Assembly (NCBI RefSeq): GCF_039962255.1
Contig: NZ_JAMPKY010000007.1
Location: 248,001-312,000 of the forward strand
Reading direction: 5' to 3'
Source: Leptolyngbya subtilissima AS-A7
Lineage (GTDB): Bacteria; Cyanobacteriota; Cyanobacteriia; Phormidesmidales; Phormidesmidaceae
DNA length: 64,000 bases
The translations under genes were made by a program, and so were the position numbers. The notes under the pieces were generated by a model. That model saw only the letters and a program-made list of their open reading frames with translations, was not told the DNA's origin and made no database searches. Positions 51,802-60,734 of this stretch are shown one piece after another. Numbering within the stretch: position 1 is the first letter of the stretch; each line of letters begins with the position of its first letter.

Positions 51802-52548
51802 ATGACTGTACCTACCTGCCCCGATGCCCTGTGGCTCAACGTCAGCCCCAGCTTTGAACGATTTGACCAAAAGCTGCTGGGCTGCCTAACCCGCCATGTT
51901 GAAGTTGCCCACTGGGCCTACCGACAAACCCCCGATGAGCCTAGCTCCCTCGATATTGCTGTCACCCTACTGCACGACTACCTCAAAGGTCACAACCGGC
52001 CGGTGCACCTAATGGGCCATGGCCTAAGCGGGCTGGTGGGGCTGCTCTACAGCCGCCAAAATCCCCATCGGGTCAAGTCGCTAACGCTGCTCTCGGTAGG
52101 CGTTAACCCTGTGGTCGATTGGCAAGCCCACTACTACGCTCAACTCGAACAATTACCCTGCAAGCGGCGGCAGGTGCTCACCCAAATGGTCTTTAGCCTG
52201 TTTGGGCACCAATCACGGCCTTTATTACGGGGCTGGATCAACCTGTTAGAGCAGGATTTGCTGCACTCGGTATCGCCCCACTCGCTGCTAAAGCGAGCTA
52301 GCCTTTGCCCTGGCAGCGTAGCAGTGCCCCTGCTCGTCTGTGGTGGCGAAGCAGATTCTATCGTTGACCCGACCCAAATTCAGGGATGGCAGCCCTGGCT
52401 CAAGGGGAGCGATCGCATAGTTTCATTTCCAGGCCGCCACTTTTTCCATGCCGTGCATCCCCATCCCGTAGCCAGCCAGATTTTGAGCTTTTGGGGAACG
52501 ACGGAAAACCTGCTAGTCGCACCTCAGAGTCTCAGAACAGTTCCCTAA
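51802..52548 (+). CDS. IsiC-like alpha/beta-hydrolase fold protein lacking the nucleophile
   Basis: 248 residues from ATG 51802 (a GTG at 51748 is the alternative). Alpha/beta-hydrolase fold: HLMGHGLSGLVGLLYSRQNPHRVKSLTLLSVG is the nucleophile elbow, but the residue expected to be Ser in G-H-S-x-G-G is Gly (codon 52021-52023), giving GHGLSG. Later PLLVCGGEADSIVD carries the acid region and GRHFFHAVHP the His. Located directly after isiB as isiC is in other cyanobacteria, so the isiC identity is by position. Probably non-catalytic or using another residue. Confidence 0.8.
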   Translation: MTVPTCPDALWLNVSPSFERFDQKLLGCLTRHVEVAHWAYRQTPDEPSSLDIAVTLLHDYLKGHNRPVHLMGHGLSGLVGLLYSRQNPHRVKSLTLLSVGVNPVVDWQAHYYAQLEQLPCKRRQVLTQMVFSLFGHQSRPLLRGWINLLEQDLLHSVSPHSLLKRASLCPGSVAVPLLVCGGEADSIVDPTQIQGWQPWLKGSDRIVSFPGRHFFHAVHPHPVASQILSFWGTTENLLVAPQSLRTVP

Positions 52549-52576
52549 TCTCTGCCGCTGCTTTTAGCGAGGTTCT

Positions 52577-52900
52577 ATGCTTTCTGCCGCCGTTTTACTG
52601 GCGATCGTAGTGCCCCTCGGCATCTGGGCGATGGTGCTGGTCTCTGTACTGGCGATTTTGCTTGCTGTTGACGATGGCATGCAACGGCTGCGGCGCTTGC
52701 ACCAAGTCCCCTGCTTTCACTGCCAGTACTACACCAACAGTCCATACCTGAAATGCCCTGTGTGTCCCTTCGATGCTGGTTCTGAGGCGGCCCTCTGTTG
52801 CACCGACTATCAACCAGCGGCTTGTACACCGGCCCCTCTACTCCTTAGAACTCAATCTAAAGCGTCTCCCTCGCGCTTGAAATTTTTCCAAAATAGGTAG
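52577..52900 (+). CDS. Small membrane protein with paired CxxC motifs
   Basis: 107 residues. N-terminal helix (2-30, LSAAVLLAIVVPLGIWAMVLVSVLAILLA) followed by a Cys-rich patch: PCFHCQYYTNSPYLKCPVCPFDA, then CCTDYQP, six to seven Cys in about 35 residues. This fits a metal- or Fe-S-binding or redox domain; similar short proteins of unknown role exist in cyanobacteria. GAGG lies 6 nt before the ATG. It follows the isiC-like gene by 28 bp, so it belongs to the isi transcript. Confidence 0.75.
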   Translation: MLSAAVLLAIVVPLGIWAMVLVSVLAILLAVDDGMQRLRRLHQVPCFHCQYYTNSPYLKCPVCPFDAGSEAALCCTDYQPAACTPAPLLLRTQSKASPSRLKFFQNR

Positions 52901-53020
52901 GGCTGCTTTCAGCGCGTTAGTCTCGCAGCAATTATTCCAATACTAGGCACAGTTCCATCGCCCCCAGACTGGGCAGTACAGCTAAGTCCTGATTGTTTAT
53001 CCGGCAAGAGGCAGACGTTT

Positions 53021-53797
53021 ATGGCGCAGGTTATTTCGATTCATTCCTTTCGTGGAGGCACCGGCAAATCGAACCTGACGGCTAACATTGCTACAGCAGT
53101 AGCCAGCCAAGGCAAGCGCGTCGCCATTGTCGATACCGATATTCAGTCCCCTGGTATTCACGTCCTCTTTGGCCTTGACGACGAAGACTTTACCCATTCC
53201 CTCAATGACTACCTGTGGGATAAGTGCAGCGCCAAGGATGCTGCCTACGATGTAACGGCCCTGGCCACTGCCGACGGTACCCTTGCTGATATCAGTGGTG
53301 CAGTTTACCTGATGCCCTCTAGCCTTAAGGCTGGCGAAATCGCCAAGATTTTGCGGGAAGGCTACGACGTGGGGTTACTCAATGATTGCTTCCACGACCT
53401 GATCAATCAGCTCAACCTCGACTACCTGTTCATCGATACTCACCCGGGCCTCAACGAAGAAACCCTGCTCTCCATCGCCATTTCTGACCGCATGGTGATT
53501 ATTTTGCGCCCCGATCGCCAAGACTTCTTGGGCACCGCCGTCACCCTCGAAGTGGCCCAAAAGCTCGACGTGCCCAACATTACCCTATTGGTCAACAAAG
53601 CCCCCAATATTTACTCCCGCGAAACCCTAATTTCTAAGGTGCAGGCTCAGTACGGGGTGCCGGTGGGCGGACTGTTCTACGAGAACGATGAAATGTTGCA
53701 GTTGGCCAGCGGCGGCATTTTCTGGCTACACCATCCTGATCACGCCTTTAGCCAAGAGGTGCATGCCGTCGCCCGCCAACTTATCGCGGCGGAGTAG
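53021..53797 (+). CDS. MinD/ParA-like ATPase
   Basis: 258 residues. Deviant Walker A reads FRGGTGKSNLTANIATAVA: the first Lys of KGGxGKT is Arg, as in a distinct subfamily beginning MAQVISIHSFRGGTGKSN. Switch I region DTDIQSPGIHVLFGL, Walker B-like LDYLFIDTHPGLNEETL, and base-binding LVNKAPN. No C-terminal amphipathic targeting helix typical of MinD is obvious. The partner gene begins 5 bp after the stop. Role unknown; positioning or regulatory ATPase are both possible. Confidence 0.85.
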   Translation: MAQVISIHSFRGGTGKSNLTANIATAVASQGKRVAIVDTDIQSPGIHVLFGLDDEDFTHSLNDYLWDKCSAKDAAYDVTALATADGTLADISGAVYLMPSSLKAGEIAKILREGYDVGLLNDCFHDLINQLNLDYLFIDTHPGLNEETLLSIAISDRMVIILRPDRQDFLGTAVTLEVAQKLDVPNITLLVNKAPNIYSRETLISKVQAQYGVPVGGLFYENDEMLQLASGGIFWLHHPDHAFSQEVHAVARQLIAAE

Positions 53798-53802
53798 TCT
53801 CC

Positions 53803-54132
53803 ATGACTAGTCCCGCTGAGAGGGAGGCCCCTAACTCCCAACACCGGCCCGTCGCTGCGGCTGGGCCGAAGACTATGACTGACCTGCTGGCTTTAGCTGA
53901 GCCAGAGCGCACTTTATTGAATTGGCTTCTGCGCCAGCGAGGTGCATCCCTGGCCGAAATTATGGCCCATGCCCAATCAGAGCCTGCCGCTATCCAGGCC
54001 ATGCTAGACAATCTCACGGCTACGGGGTTTTTAATCCTCTACGACGACGCTGCCCCCCCAGTGTTTAAGCCCAATCTGGTTTCACGCAAGCCTCGCGCTA
54101 TGCCCGAAGAGCTGTGGGAGTCTGTTGAGTAG
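53803..54132 (+). CDS. Small winged-helix-like partner of the MinD-like ATPase
   Basis: 109 residues. After a disordered start, residues 24-90 read TMTDLLALAEPERTLLNWLLRQRGASLAEIMAHA, AIQAMLDNLTATGFLILYDD, the pattern of a winged helix (helix-helix-recognition helix-wing). The C-terminal tail is basic/Pro-rich (FKPNLVSRKPRAMPEELW). Coupled to the ATPase gene with a 5-bp gap. It could be a DNA-binding adapter, but protein binding is equally possible. Confidence 0.75.
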   Translation: MTSPAEREAPNSQHRPVAAAGPKTMTDLLALAEPERTLLNWLLRQRGASLAEIMAHAQSEPAAIQAMLDNLTATGFLILYDDAAPPVFKPNLVSRKPRAMPEELWESVE

Positions 54133-54210
54133 GCCCAAGCTATGGCAATGCTCTGATCTACCTGCTACCGTTAGCCCCTACAAAAAGTTTGAGAAGAACG
54201 CGGCTTAATT

Positions 54211-55839
54211 TTAGAGATCGCGGCTGAGGGCAGGGGTGACCGGAGCCTCAATGGTCTCGGCCTCCAACACTGCGGGCACACCCTCATTGAGTACCGTGAG
54301 CACTTGGGGCGGAGTGGCATCGGGAGGATAGACCAGATCAACCTCAAGATCTTGGCGGGCTTCGGCGGGAATATTCAGCTTTAGCAGAGCTTCAGCCTCC
54401 TGTCCCCGGCGCTGGACTAGGTGAACGTAGTGGGTGCGCTCTAAACCCATCTGATTTCTAAACTTGAGCCGCACAGTACCCCGAAAGAATACTCGGTCTT
54501 CGGGGGGACGACGAAAGCGCAGCCCTTGGACCAACTCCTCATCGCGCATAGGAGTTTGAAACTTGAGGGTGATGGCTTGCTCGACACCCCGATTGTTGTA
54601 GAAGGGGAGTTTGAGGCTGTAGCGCACGCCGTAGTTGCCGTGGGCACGGAAAGCAGTGTCGGGGTAGCGAGCCACCATGGGAGCGCTCTGAATTTGCCCA
54701 GTGCCAAAGGTGTTGCGATCGACGGAGCTAATCACGTAGGAGAAGGCATTGCCGGGGGCCGGAATCGTCAACACGTCGGTGTCGGAGGAGTCGGTGAGAG
54801 TGGCTTTCCAGCTGGCACCCTTGGCGACCCCGGCCACTCGACCGTAGTAAAACCGCCCAAACCGATAGGTCGAGGGGTCAGAGGGGGGAATATCGCGGGG
54901 GCCGGCGAGGTTGCCCTGCTTGAGCACCTGAAGCCAGTCTTGCAGGGTGGGCACGCGCTCGTTACCGTTGGGCATGACGTCGGCGTAACGGGCTAGGCTA
55001 GCTACGTGCACGGGGCCGCTGCTAGAGAGATACATCATGGATGTGCGCCCATTGCTGGGAATCGGGCGCGGTGCTATGGGTCGCAGTGGTGCAACAGTGC
55101 CATTCTCGCCAGTTTCAGGGTTAATTTGGGCATCAGCGGCAGTCAAAGTGACGGGGCGTATCGGAGGCTTGGGAATAACGCCTCCCTGGGGATAGCTGCC
55201 GTTGATCGGTACGGTGAGCGATCGCAGTGGGATAGGGGTGTTCATCAGCAGTTGCACATGGCCAGGTGGCAGCGTGATGCGCTCGGGCCAGTGGGACTGG
55301 TTTGCCCCGCGCAACATGTCGGTGGTGGTGCGGCTGCCGGGACCAGCATAGACACTGCCATTCGAGCTGAGTCGGGCATCGGGCAGATTGATGAAGGGAG
55401 CCTCCTGGCTGAGGTAGCTGACTCCCTGGTGGATGGTGATGTCAATGGGTTCGTCGCCGGGGTTGTACACCACAACGCCCATGAATAGGGTGCGGCGATC
55501 GTCAGCGTTTACCCCACGGGCGATGTGGTGGGCAAAAAGATCAAAGCGGCCGTTAAAGGCGTAGTTGAGATGAGCATCGGGGGATGCCATGCCGTCTTTA
55601 GGAAAGGTGGACAGCAGAATGCCATTCTGCTGCACGACTTCGGGGCTATTGCTGTTGAACACAGGGGTTTCGTCCAGGCCGCCGGGGAGGGGGCGCACTT
55701 CCTGGTAACGAATAACCTCGGCGTAGCTGCCATCGCGCGGAATGACAACGGTTTTAGCCTCGGGGGCTGGGGTGGTTTCACCCGGCGGTAGTTGAGCAAA
55801 CAGCGGGGAAAGAGTGAAAGCGACTAACGCACTCAGCAT
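54211..55839 (-). CDS. DUF3370 family exported protein
   Basis: 542 residues from ATG 55839, where a hydrophobic start (MLSALVAFTLSPLFAQ) acts as a signal peptide; an upstream TTG at 55926 would add 29 residues and might supply a better n-region. DUF3370 marks: YQEVRPLPGGLDETPVFNSNSPEVVQQNGILLSTFPKDG and FDLFAHHIARG near the N-terminus. Cyanobacteria-specific, mostly beta, function unknown. Same strand as, and downstream of, the metalloprotease. Confidence 0.85.
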   Translation of the reverse strand: MLSALVAFTLSPLFAQLPPGETTPAPEAKTVVIPRDGSYAEVIRYQEVRPLPGGLDETPVFNSNSPEVVQQNGILLSTFPKDGMASPDAHLNYAFNGRFDLFAHHIARGVNADDRRTLFMGVVVYNPGDEPIDITIHQGVSYLSQEAPFINLPDARLSSNGSVYAGPGSRTTTDMLRGANQSHWPERITLPPGHVQLLMNTPIPLRSLTVPINGSYPQGGVIPKPPIRPVTLTAADAQINPETGENGTVAPLRPIAPRPIPSNGRTSMMYLSSSGPVHVASLARYADVMPNGNERVPTLQDWLQVLKQGNLAGPRDIPPSDPSTYRFGRFYYGRVAGVAKGASWKATLTDSSDTDVLTIPAPGNAFSYVISSVDRNTFGTGQIQSAPMVARYPDTAFRAHGNYGVRYSLKLPFYNNRGVEQAITLKFQTPMRDEELVQGLRFRRPPEDRVFFRGTVRLKFRNQMGLERTHYVHLVQRRGQEAEALLKLNIPAEARQDLEVDLVYPPDATPPQVLTVLNEGVPAVLEAETIEAPVTPALSRDL

Positions 55840-56118
55840 GGATAACCCGTGGAACGACCAAAATACTAGTGAATTCAGTGTGCCCAGGTAAAACAAGCCT
55901 GAAGCAGTAGACGACGACCCTGGCAATGGTCAACATTGGTTGGGGTGGAGGGCGGTGTAACCAGCGCTGAAGCTGCCGGAAGCCTAGGCAAATGACGATG
56001 ATCTATAGGCAACGGTGGCAGTGGCTATATTGACCCGATCCACAATAGCACCTTGGGGGACGGGGTATTTCGCTAGGGTTTGGGGAAAATCACTGAATCT
56101 TCACAGATTGGGACGGGC

Positions 56119-58959
56119 TTATTGGCCCCGCAGGGGGGCGTCTAACACCTTAACGATGCGATCGCCCGCGTCCTCTAGGTAAGCCAGGGTCGCCAGGTCG
56201 AGCCGCTGGCCCTGGCGACTGAGGTGACGGGCGATCGCCTCCTGAAGCTGCCGCAGTTGGTAGCGGGCCAGCACTCGGGCTTCTTCAGGGGCACCAAAGG
56301 TAGCCTCTTGGGCAACAAAGCCCAAAAAGTCAGTGACGCCTTCGCCAGAGCCATGGTTGCGCAGCACTAGGCTGGTGAGGGCGTTGAGGTGGTGGCGCTG
56401 AAGCCCCTGCCGCAGGCTAGAAATGGGCGTTGCCTCAGCGGGTGGATTGAGCACCTCAGTCCAAAGCGTCTGGCTCAGGGTGTCGAATAGCTCGGCCAAA
56501 GTAAAAGAATCTGGCCCTGGCTGTTTGAGTTCGCTGTCGCGCAGGCGCAGCAGCCGATCGCCCTCCATCAGATTGCTGAGGGTCAAGGCCTGGGTTGACA
56601 CGATGCGATCATAGATGGGGTAGTCGAGGCGATCGCTAAACGGATCTTCTCCCCAGTGCAACCAGCGATCGGGAGCCAGGCGGTTGACCAACTCGGGCGA
56701 CAGGCTGAGGGCGTTGGGGGCAAAGACCTGCTGGCTAAGGGTGGTTAGGGCGCGCCGCTGCTCGGCTGCCGCCACCGGCTCGAACGGGGATTGCCCCCGC
56801 GAACTCCAGGGGTCGGTGCGGGTAAAGCGCTGGCCGCCGATGTAGTTGGCCATGGTATCGGCCTGGCTGCCGTAGTAGAAAAACACCAAATCTACCCGCT
56901 GGCGAAGCTGACCGTAGCCCTCGCCCGGGTTCACCGAAAACCAGTCGAGGCGATCCCAAATGGCCTTAGCGATCGCCAACTGCCCCTCGGCGTAGCTTAG
57001 AGGGTCGTTGCTCATATCCCAGGCGTTGGCTCTGGGGTCGACCATGGTGTAGGCATCTTCGTCGGTGGCGTAAGCCAGAGCGGGGTCTGTCGCGCGATCG
57101 GCAATGGACTGAAGCTCGCGCTGGGCGGTCGCTCGGCTGGTGACCGGGCGGTAGCCATACTCAATAGCCCAGCGATCGTAGGGGCCGAGCTGGGTCGGGA
57201 AATAGTCGCCTTGGGGCTGACCAACGGGGGCCAGATTGGGGGGTAGGTAGTCCATGACGGAGCTGGTCATGCCCTGGGCTTGAGTAATGGCCGGGTTGTT
57301 GAGGTCGGCGGGAGACAGCAGAGTGCTACCCAAAAAGTTGTGCCGCAGCCCCAGCACGTGGCCCACTTCGTGGGCAGTTAGCACTCGCAGATATTGCTCT
57401 AGGTAAGCCGCCTTGGCCTCACGGGTCGAAAACGGTGGCGCTAGGGTAGCGATCGCCAGAGGCCCAAAGGTATTGGTCTGGGCTGCTCGCAGGCTAGCGC
57501 AATAGTCTAGGGTGTCGGGCTGGGGTGAAACAGTGCGGCCGGCGGCTGGAGCGGTGAGCCGGGTCATCAGGCGATCGCTGAGGGGGTGTCCGCACAGCGC
57601 CATTTCGCCCCTGGCGATCGCCCCCCGCTCGGCTAGCGTGTCGTACTCCAGGGCAAGATCGCGCACCACGCTGGCGTCAAGCACAACGTCAGCATCGAGA
57701 ATTTCGCCGGTTAGGGGGTTGACCCGCGAAGGCCCAAGCCCGCTGGCCCAAGGGTAAAGCGAGTCTGACCAGCGAATTACGTTGTAGCGCACGTCGGCAG
57801 GGTCCCAATCAGCGTTGGCGGGCATTTCGCGCACTTCGATCGCCTGGGTAAAGCCCGCCTGCTCGAAGGCGGCATTCCACCACTCGATGCCGTCGCGAAT
57901 GGCGGCTCGGTATTCTTGGGGGGTGGTGTTTTCAATCCAAAAAACCAGCGGCGTTTTGGGCGGCGAGAGGGCCGCAGTGGGGTCTTGTTTTTCTAACTGC
58001 CAGCGCTGAATGTAGCGGACAAAGGGGTCTGAGCTGCCAGGGCGAGTCGGGGCCCGGTAGGCGGAGATGAAATAACCCACCCGCTCGTCGGCCAGCCTCG
58101 GCTGAAAGGCGGGGTGAGCAGGAATGGCCGACAGGCTATAGCGCACCCGGAGGTTGAATCCCCTACCATCAGGAATGCTGCTGAGGGCCAGGGCAAAGGG
58201 GTCTGCACCACTGCTGCCGCCCGAAAACCCTAGCACCGTCTCCAGCTCAACGTTTTCGGGAAAGGCTTTGACCGGCCCCAGGTAAGAGGCATCGGCGTTG
58301 AGGGCGTAGCTGCCCAGCACCCAGGGAAACTGGTTAGCGAGATTGGCAGGGTCACGGGTGATGAGCCAGTCTTTGAGGTCGATGAGCAGTTCGCCCGTTT
58401 CACCATTGATGGCTTGAATCGGTAGCGTTGTCAGCACCGAATCGCTGAAAGATTCTCGCAGTAGCTGCTGGGCCTCGGCTTGGGAATTGCGGAAGAGCGC
58501 GTTGGGAATCGCCACCTGCAAGCGGTTGTCGGGAATCTGGCGAAACTGAACCATAAAGTCGTTGACCGGCCAGCCGCGAAACAGCCCAGCCTCACCCACC
58601 CCTGATTCTAGGGTGGCGATAAACAATAGGTTTTGGTTGAGCTGGGCGGGCTTGAGCCCGAGAAAGGCTCGATTGCGTTGGAGGTCGTGGTAAACCGTAA
58701 ACAGCCCCTGGGAAACGGTCAGCCCCTTGACTGTCTCCTCAAAGGACTTGAGGCTGGTAGGTTCTAACCCGGCGCTAGGGTCTGACCCAGTGGGGGCGTC
58801 GGGAGTCGGCTCGCTGACTTGGGCAAAAAGACTGCCATGGGTCGGTCCAACCGCTGAGGAAACCTGGGGGGTTGCCCCTTGACTCGGGCTGAGGGAGAGG
58901 GTCACCGCGATCGCTAGGCTCAAGAGAAAGACCAGTCCTAGTCGTATGCTCTGCTTCAC
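56119..58959 (-). CDS. Large exported zinc metalloprotease (DUF4953/DUF5117 type)
   Basis: 946 residues from GTG 58959 with AAGGAG 9 nt upstream. Signal peptide MKQSIRLGLVFLLSLAIAVTL. The zinc motif TAHEVGHVLGLRHN (HExxHxxGxxH, about residue 530) is intact, with a following SVMDY Met-turn (about 568) as in metzincins. The N-terminal half contains the DUF5117-like domain (FTVYHDLQRNRAFLGL, LLFIATLESGVGEAGLFRGW). Probably periplasmic or secreted. Divergent from purN with a 47-bp gap. Confidence 0.9.
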   Translation of the reverse strand: MKQSIRLGLVFLLSLAIAVTLSLSPSQGATPQVSSAVGPTHGSLFAQVSEPTPDAPTGSDPSAGLEPTSLKSFEETVKGLTVSQGLFTVYHDLQRNRAFLGLKPAQLNQNLLFIATLESGVGEAGLFRGWPVNDFMVQFRQIPDNRLQVAIPNALFRNSQAEAQQLLRESFSDSVLTTLPIQAINGETGELLIDLKDWLITRDPANLANQFPWVLGSYALNADASYLGPVKAFPENVELETVLGFSGGSSGADPFALALSSIPDGRGFNLRVRYSLSAIPAHPAFQPRLADERVGYFISAYRAPTRPGSSDPFVRYIQRWQLEKQDPTAALSPPKTPLVFWIENTTPQEYRAAIRDGIEWWNAAFEQAGFTQAIEVREMPANADWDPADVRYNVIRWSDSLYPWASGLGPSRVNPLTGEILDADVVLDASVVRDLALEYDTLAERGAIARGEMALCGHPLSDRLMTRLTAPAAGRTVSPQPDTLDYCASLRAAQTNTFGPLAIATLAPPFSTREAKAAYLEQYLRVLTAHEVGHVLGLRHNFLGSTLLSPADLNNPAITQAQGMTSSVMDYLPPNLAPVGQPQGDYFPTQLGPYDRWAIEYGYRPVTSRATAQRELQSIADRATDPALAYATDEDAYTMVDPRANAWDMSNDPLSYAEGQLAIAKAIWDRLDWFSVNPGEGYGQLRQRVDLVFFYYGSQADTMANYIGGQRFTRTDPWSSRGQSPFEPVAAAEQRRALTTLSQQVFAPNALSLSPELVNRLAPDRWLHWGEDPFSDRLDYPIYDRIVSTQALTLSNLMEGDRLLRLRDSELKQPGPDSFTLAELFDTLSQTLWTEVLNPPAEATPISSLRQGLQRHHLNALTSLVLRNHGSGEGVTDFLGFVAQEATFGAPEEARVLARYQLRQLQEAIARHLSRQGQRLDLATLAYLEDAGDRIVKVLDAPLRGQ

Positions 58960-59006
58960 CAACCGCGCTCCTTCGCCCCTAAGCTAGGGGTGTTTTATGT
59001 TGTCAT

Positions 59007-59690
59007 ATGATGATAGACCTCATTTCCCCGTTTCTTGAGGCCATGCCAGAGACTGCCCCCGCCATGATTTCACCGCCGCTGCCCAACGCCTGGCCCCAGT
59101 TTGAGCAACCCCTCAAATTGGGAGTGATGGCCTCAGGCAACGGCAGCAATCTAGAGGCGATCGCCCAGGCCATCAGTCGGGGCGATCTGCATGCTCAAGT
59201 TCAGGTCGTGGTGTACAACAACCCCAAGGCTGGGGTGGCCGAGCGAGCGGCCCGCCTTGGACTGCCCACCGTGCTGTTGAACCACCGCCAGTACCCCGGC
59301 CGCGAAGCTTTGGACAAAGATATTGTGGAGACGCTCCGTATCCACGGCGCTGACTGGGTAATTATGGCGGGTTGGATGCGCTGCGTGACGTCGGTATTAA
59401 TTGACGCATTTCCCCAGCGGGTGCTGAACATTCACCCCAGTCTGCTGCCCAGCTTTCCAGGGCTGCATGCGATAGAGCAAGCGCTGGCGGCAGGGGTAAA
59501 GGTGGCGGGCTGCACCGTACACCAGGTTGAGCTAGCAGTAGACAGTGGCCCAATCATTATGCAGGCGGTGGTGCCAGTACAGCCGGGCGATACTTCCGCT
59601 ATGCTCCAGGCCCGTGTTCAGCAGCAAGAGCACCGCATCTACCCAGCGGCGATCGCCCTAGCTGCCCTAAAAGACAAGGGTCGCGACTAA
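59007..59690 (+). CDS. purN: Phosphoribosylglycinamide formyltransferase
   Basis: 227 residues. Third step of purine synthesis, using 10-formyl-THF. KLGVMASGNGSNLEAIAQAI at the phosphate site, NIHPSLLPSFPGLHAIEQAL with the catalytic Asn and His, and HQVELAVDSGPIIMQAVVP with the catalytic Asp. About 30 extra residues precede the family start, so ATGs at 59043 or 59064 are possible alternatives. Confidence 0.95.
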   Translation: MMIDLISPFLEAMPETAPAMISPPLPNAWPQFEQPLKLGVMASGNGSNLEAIAQAISRGDLHAQVQVVVYNNPKAGVAERAARLGLPTVLLNHRQYPGREALDKDIVETLRIHGADWVIMAGWMRCVTSVLIDAFPQRVLNIHPSLLPSFPGLHAIEQALAAGVKVAGCTVHQVELAVDSGPIIMQAVVPVQPGDTSAMLQARVQQQEHRIYPAAIALAALKDKGRD

Positions 59691-59841
59691 CTCCAATACC
59701 GCAACCAAAAGTACCCGCTCGGGTGACGGCGACCTTAGGACGTAAATTCCACAATGGGCCTAACCCCGACAGCCAGAGACACCTCCTTCTACCGGGTGCG
59801 TAGGCCACTGGGGCAAGCCGTATTTTTGGTGAAATCAAGCT

Positions 59842-60672
59842 ATGGAAATTACTACCTTTGAGCTGCTGGTCAAGCGCATCGCCCCACCCCCGGCCGACCC
59901 CACCGTGGCTCGCCGCGTGGTGCAGGGATATTTTCTGACCATTGCCAACTTAGAAGACCGCGACTTTACCTATCAGCTTGAGTTTCACGTCAGCCGCCCC
60001 ACGCCGGTAGACCCCGATCGCACTCTGGCAGGCAACGCTGTGGTGGCCTTTGATATTGCCGGAGCCAACACCCCGCTGGCCCTGACTGCGGTCAACCCCA
60101 GCCCGGTTACCCCCGTCTTCACCACCCGGTTTAGACTGCCGGCGAAGCAGACCGCCTCGGTGCAACTGCTGCCGGACCTGACTCGACCCGGCCTGCTCGA
60201 TGAGGCCAATCCCGATGTTGAAATTCGCGGCTTTGTGCGCTTGCGCCTGCCTGCTCTGCGCCAGGGGGTGTTTCTAAGACCCCAGAGCAACACCCCCGTC
60301 AAGGTACTGCTCAACCCTGAGGTGCGCGGCACCTTCTTGCCCAACGACCTCGCAGCTCGCAGCGGCGACTTTGACCAGATCAACTATCCGCTAGAACTGG
60401 CCAGCGGTAAGGGCCTCAATGAAGTAGAGCCCGATCGCGGCTTCTTCCCCATCGATCCCGTCATCGTGGCTGAGGTGGCTGGCGATCGCCCGGTGCTGCC
60501 CGACCTGAATCCCCCCATGATTGACCTATCACTGCTCAGCCCCACAGCTCGGGCCGAGGTTTTGGCCGAAACCCTGGCCCAGGTAGACCCCAGCGCCGAA
60601 AACCTGAGCACCGTCAGCGACCTGCTCTCCAAGCTGGAAATTCCTATCCGCATGGAGCCGACCAACCGGTAG
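59842..60672 (+). CDS. Hypothetical beta-rich protein
   Basis: 276 residues, soluble, no signal peptide: FELLVKRIAPPPADPTVARR, then repeated strand patterns such as FTYQLEFHVSRPTPVD and PVFTTRFRLPAKQTASVQLLPDL. C-terminal helical part AEVLAETLAQVDPSAENLSTVSDLL. No family recognised. Between purN and the DUF1350 gene on the same strand. Confidence 0.7.
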   Translation: MEITTFELLVKRIAPPPADPTVARRVVQGYFLTIANLEDRDFTYQLEFHVSRPTPVDPDRTLAGNAVVAFDIAGANTPLALTAVNPSPVTPVFTTRFRLPAKQTASVQLLPDLTRPGLLDEANPDVEIRGFVRLRLPALRQGVFLRPQSNTPVKVLLNPEVRGTFLPNDLAARSGDFDQINYPLELASGKGLNEVEPDRGFFPIDPVIVAEVAGDRPVLPDLNPPMIDLSLLSPTARAEVLAETLAQVDPSAENLSTVSDLLSKLEIPIRMEPTNR

Positions 60673-60734
60673 GTGCCGCCTAATTCTGACGCCTCAGCCC
60701 TGGTAGCTCTGCCTGCCTGAGGCTGAGGGACGCT

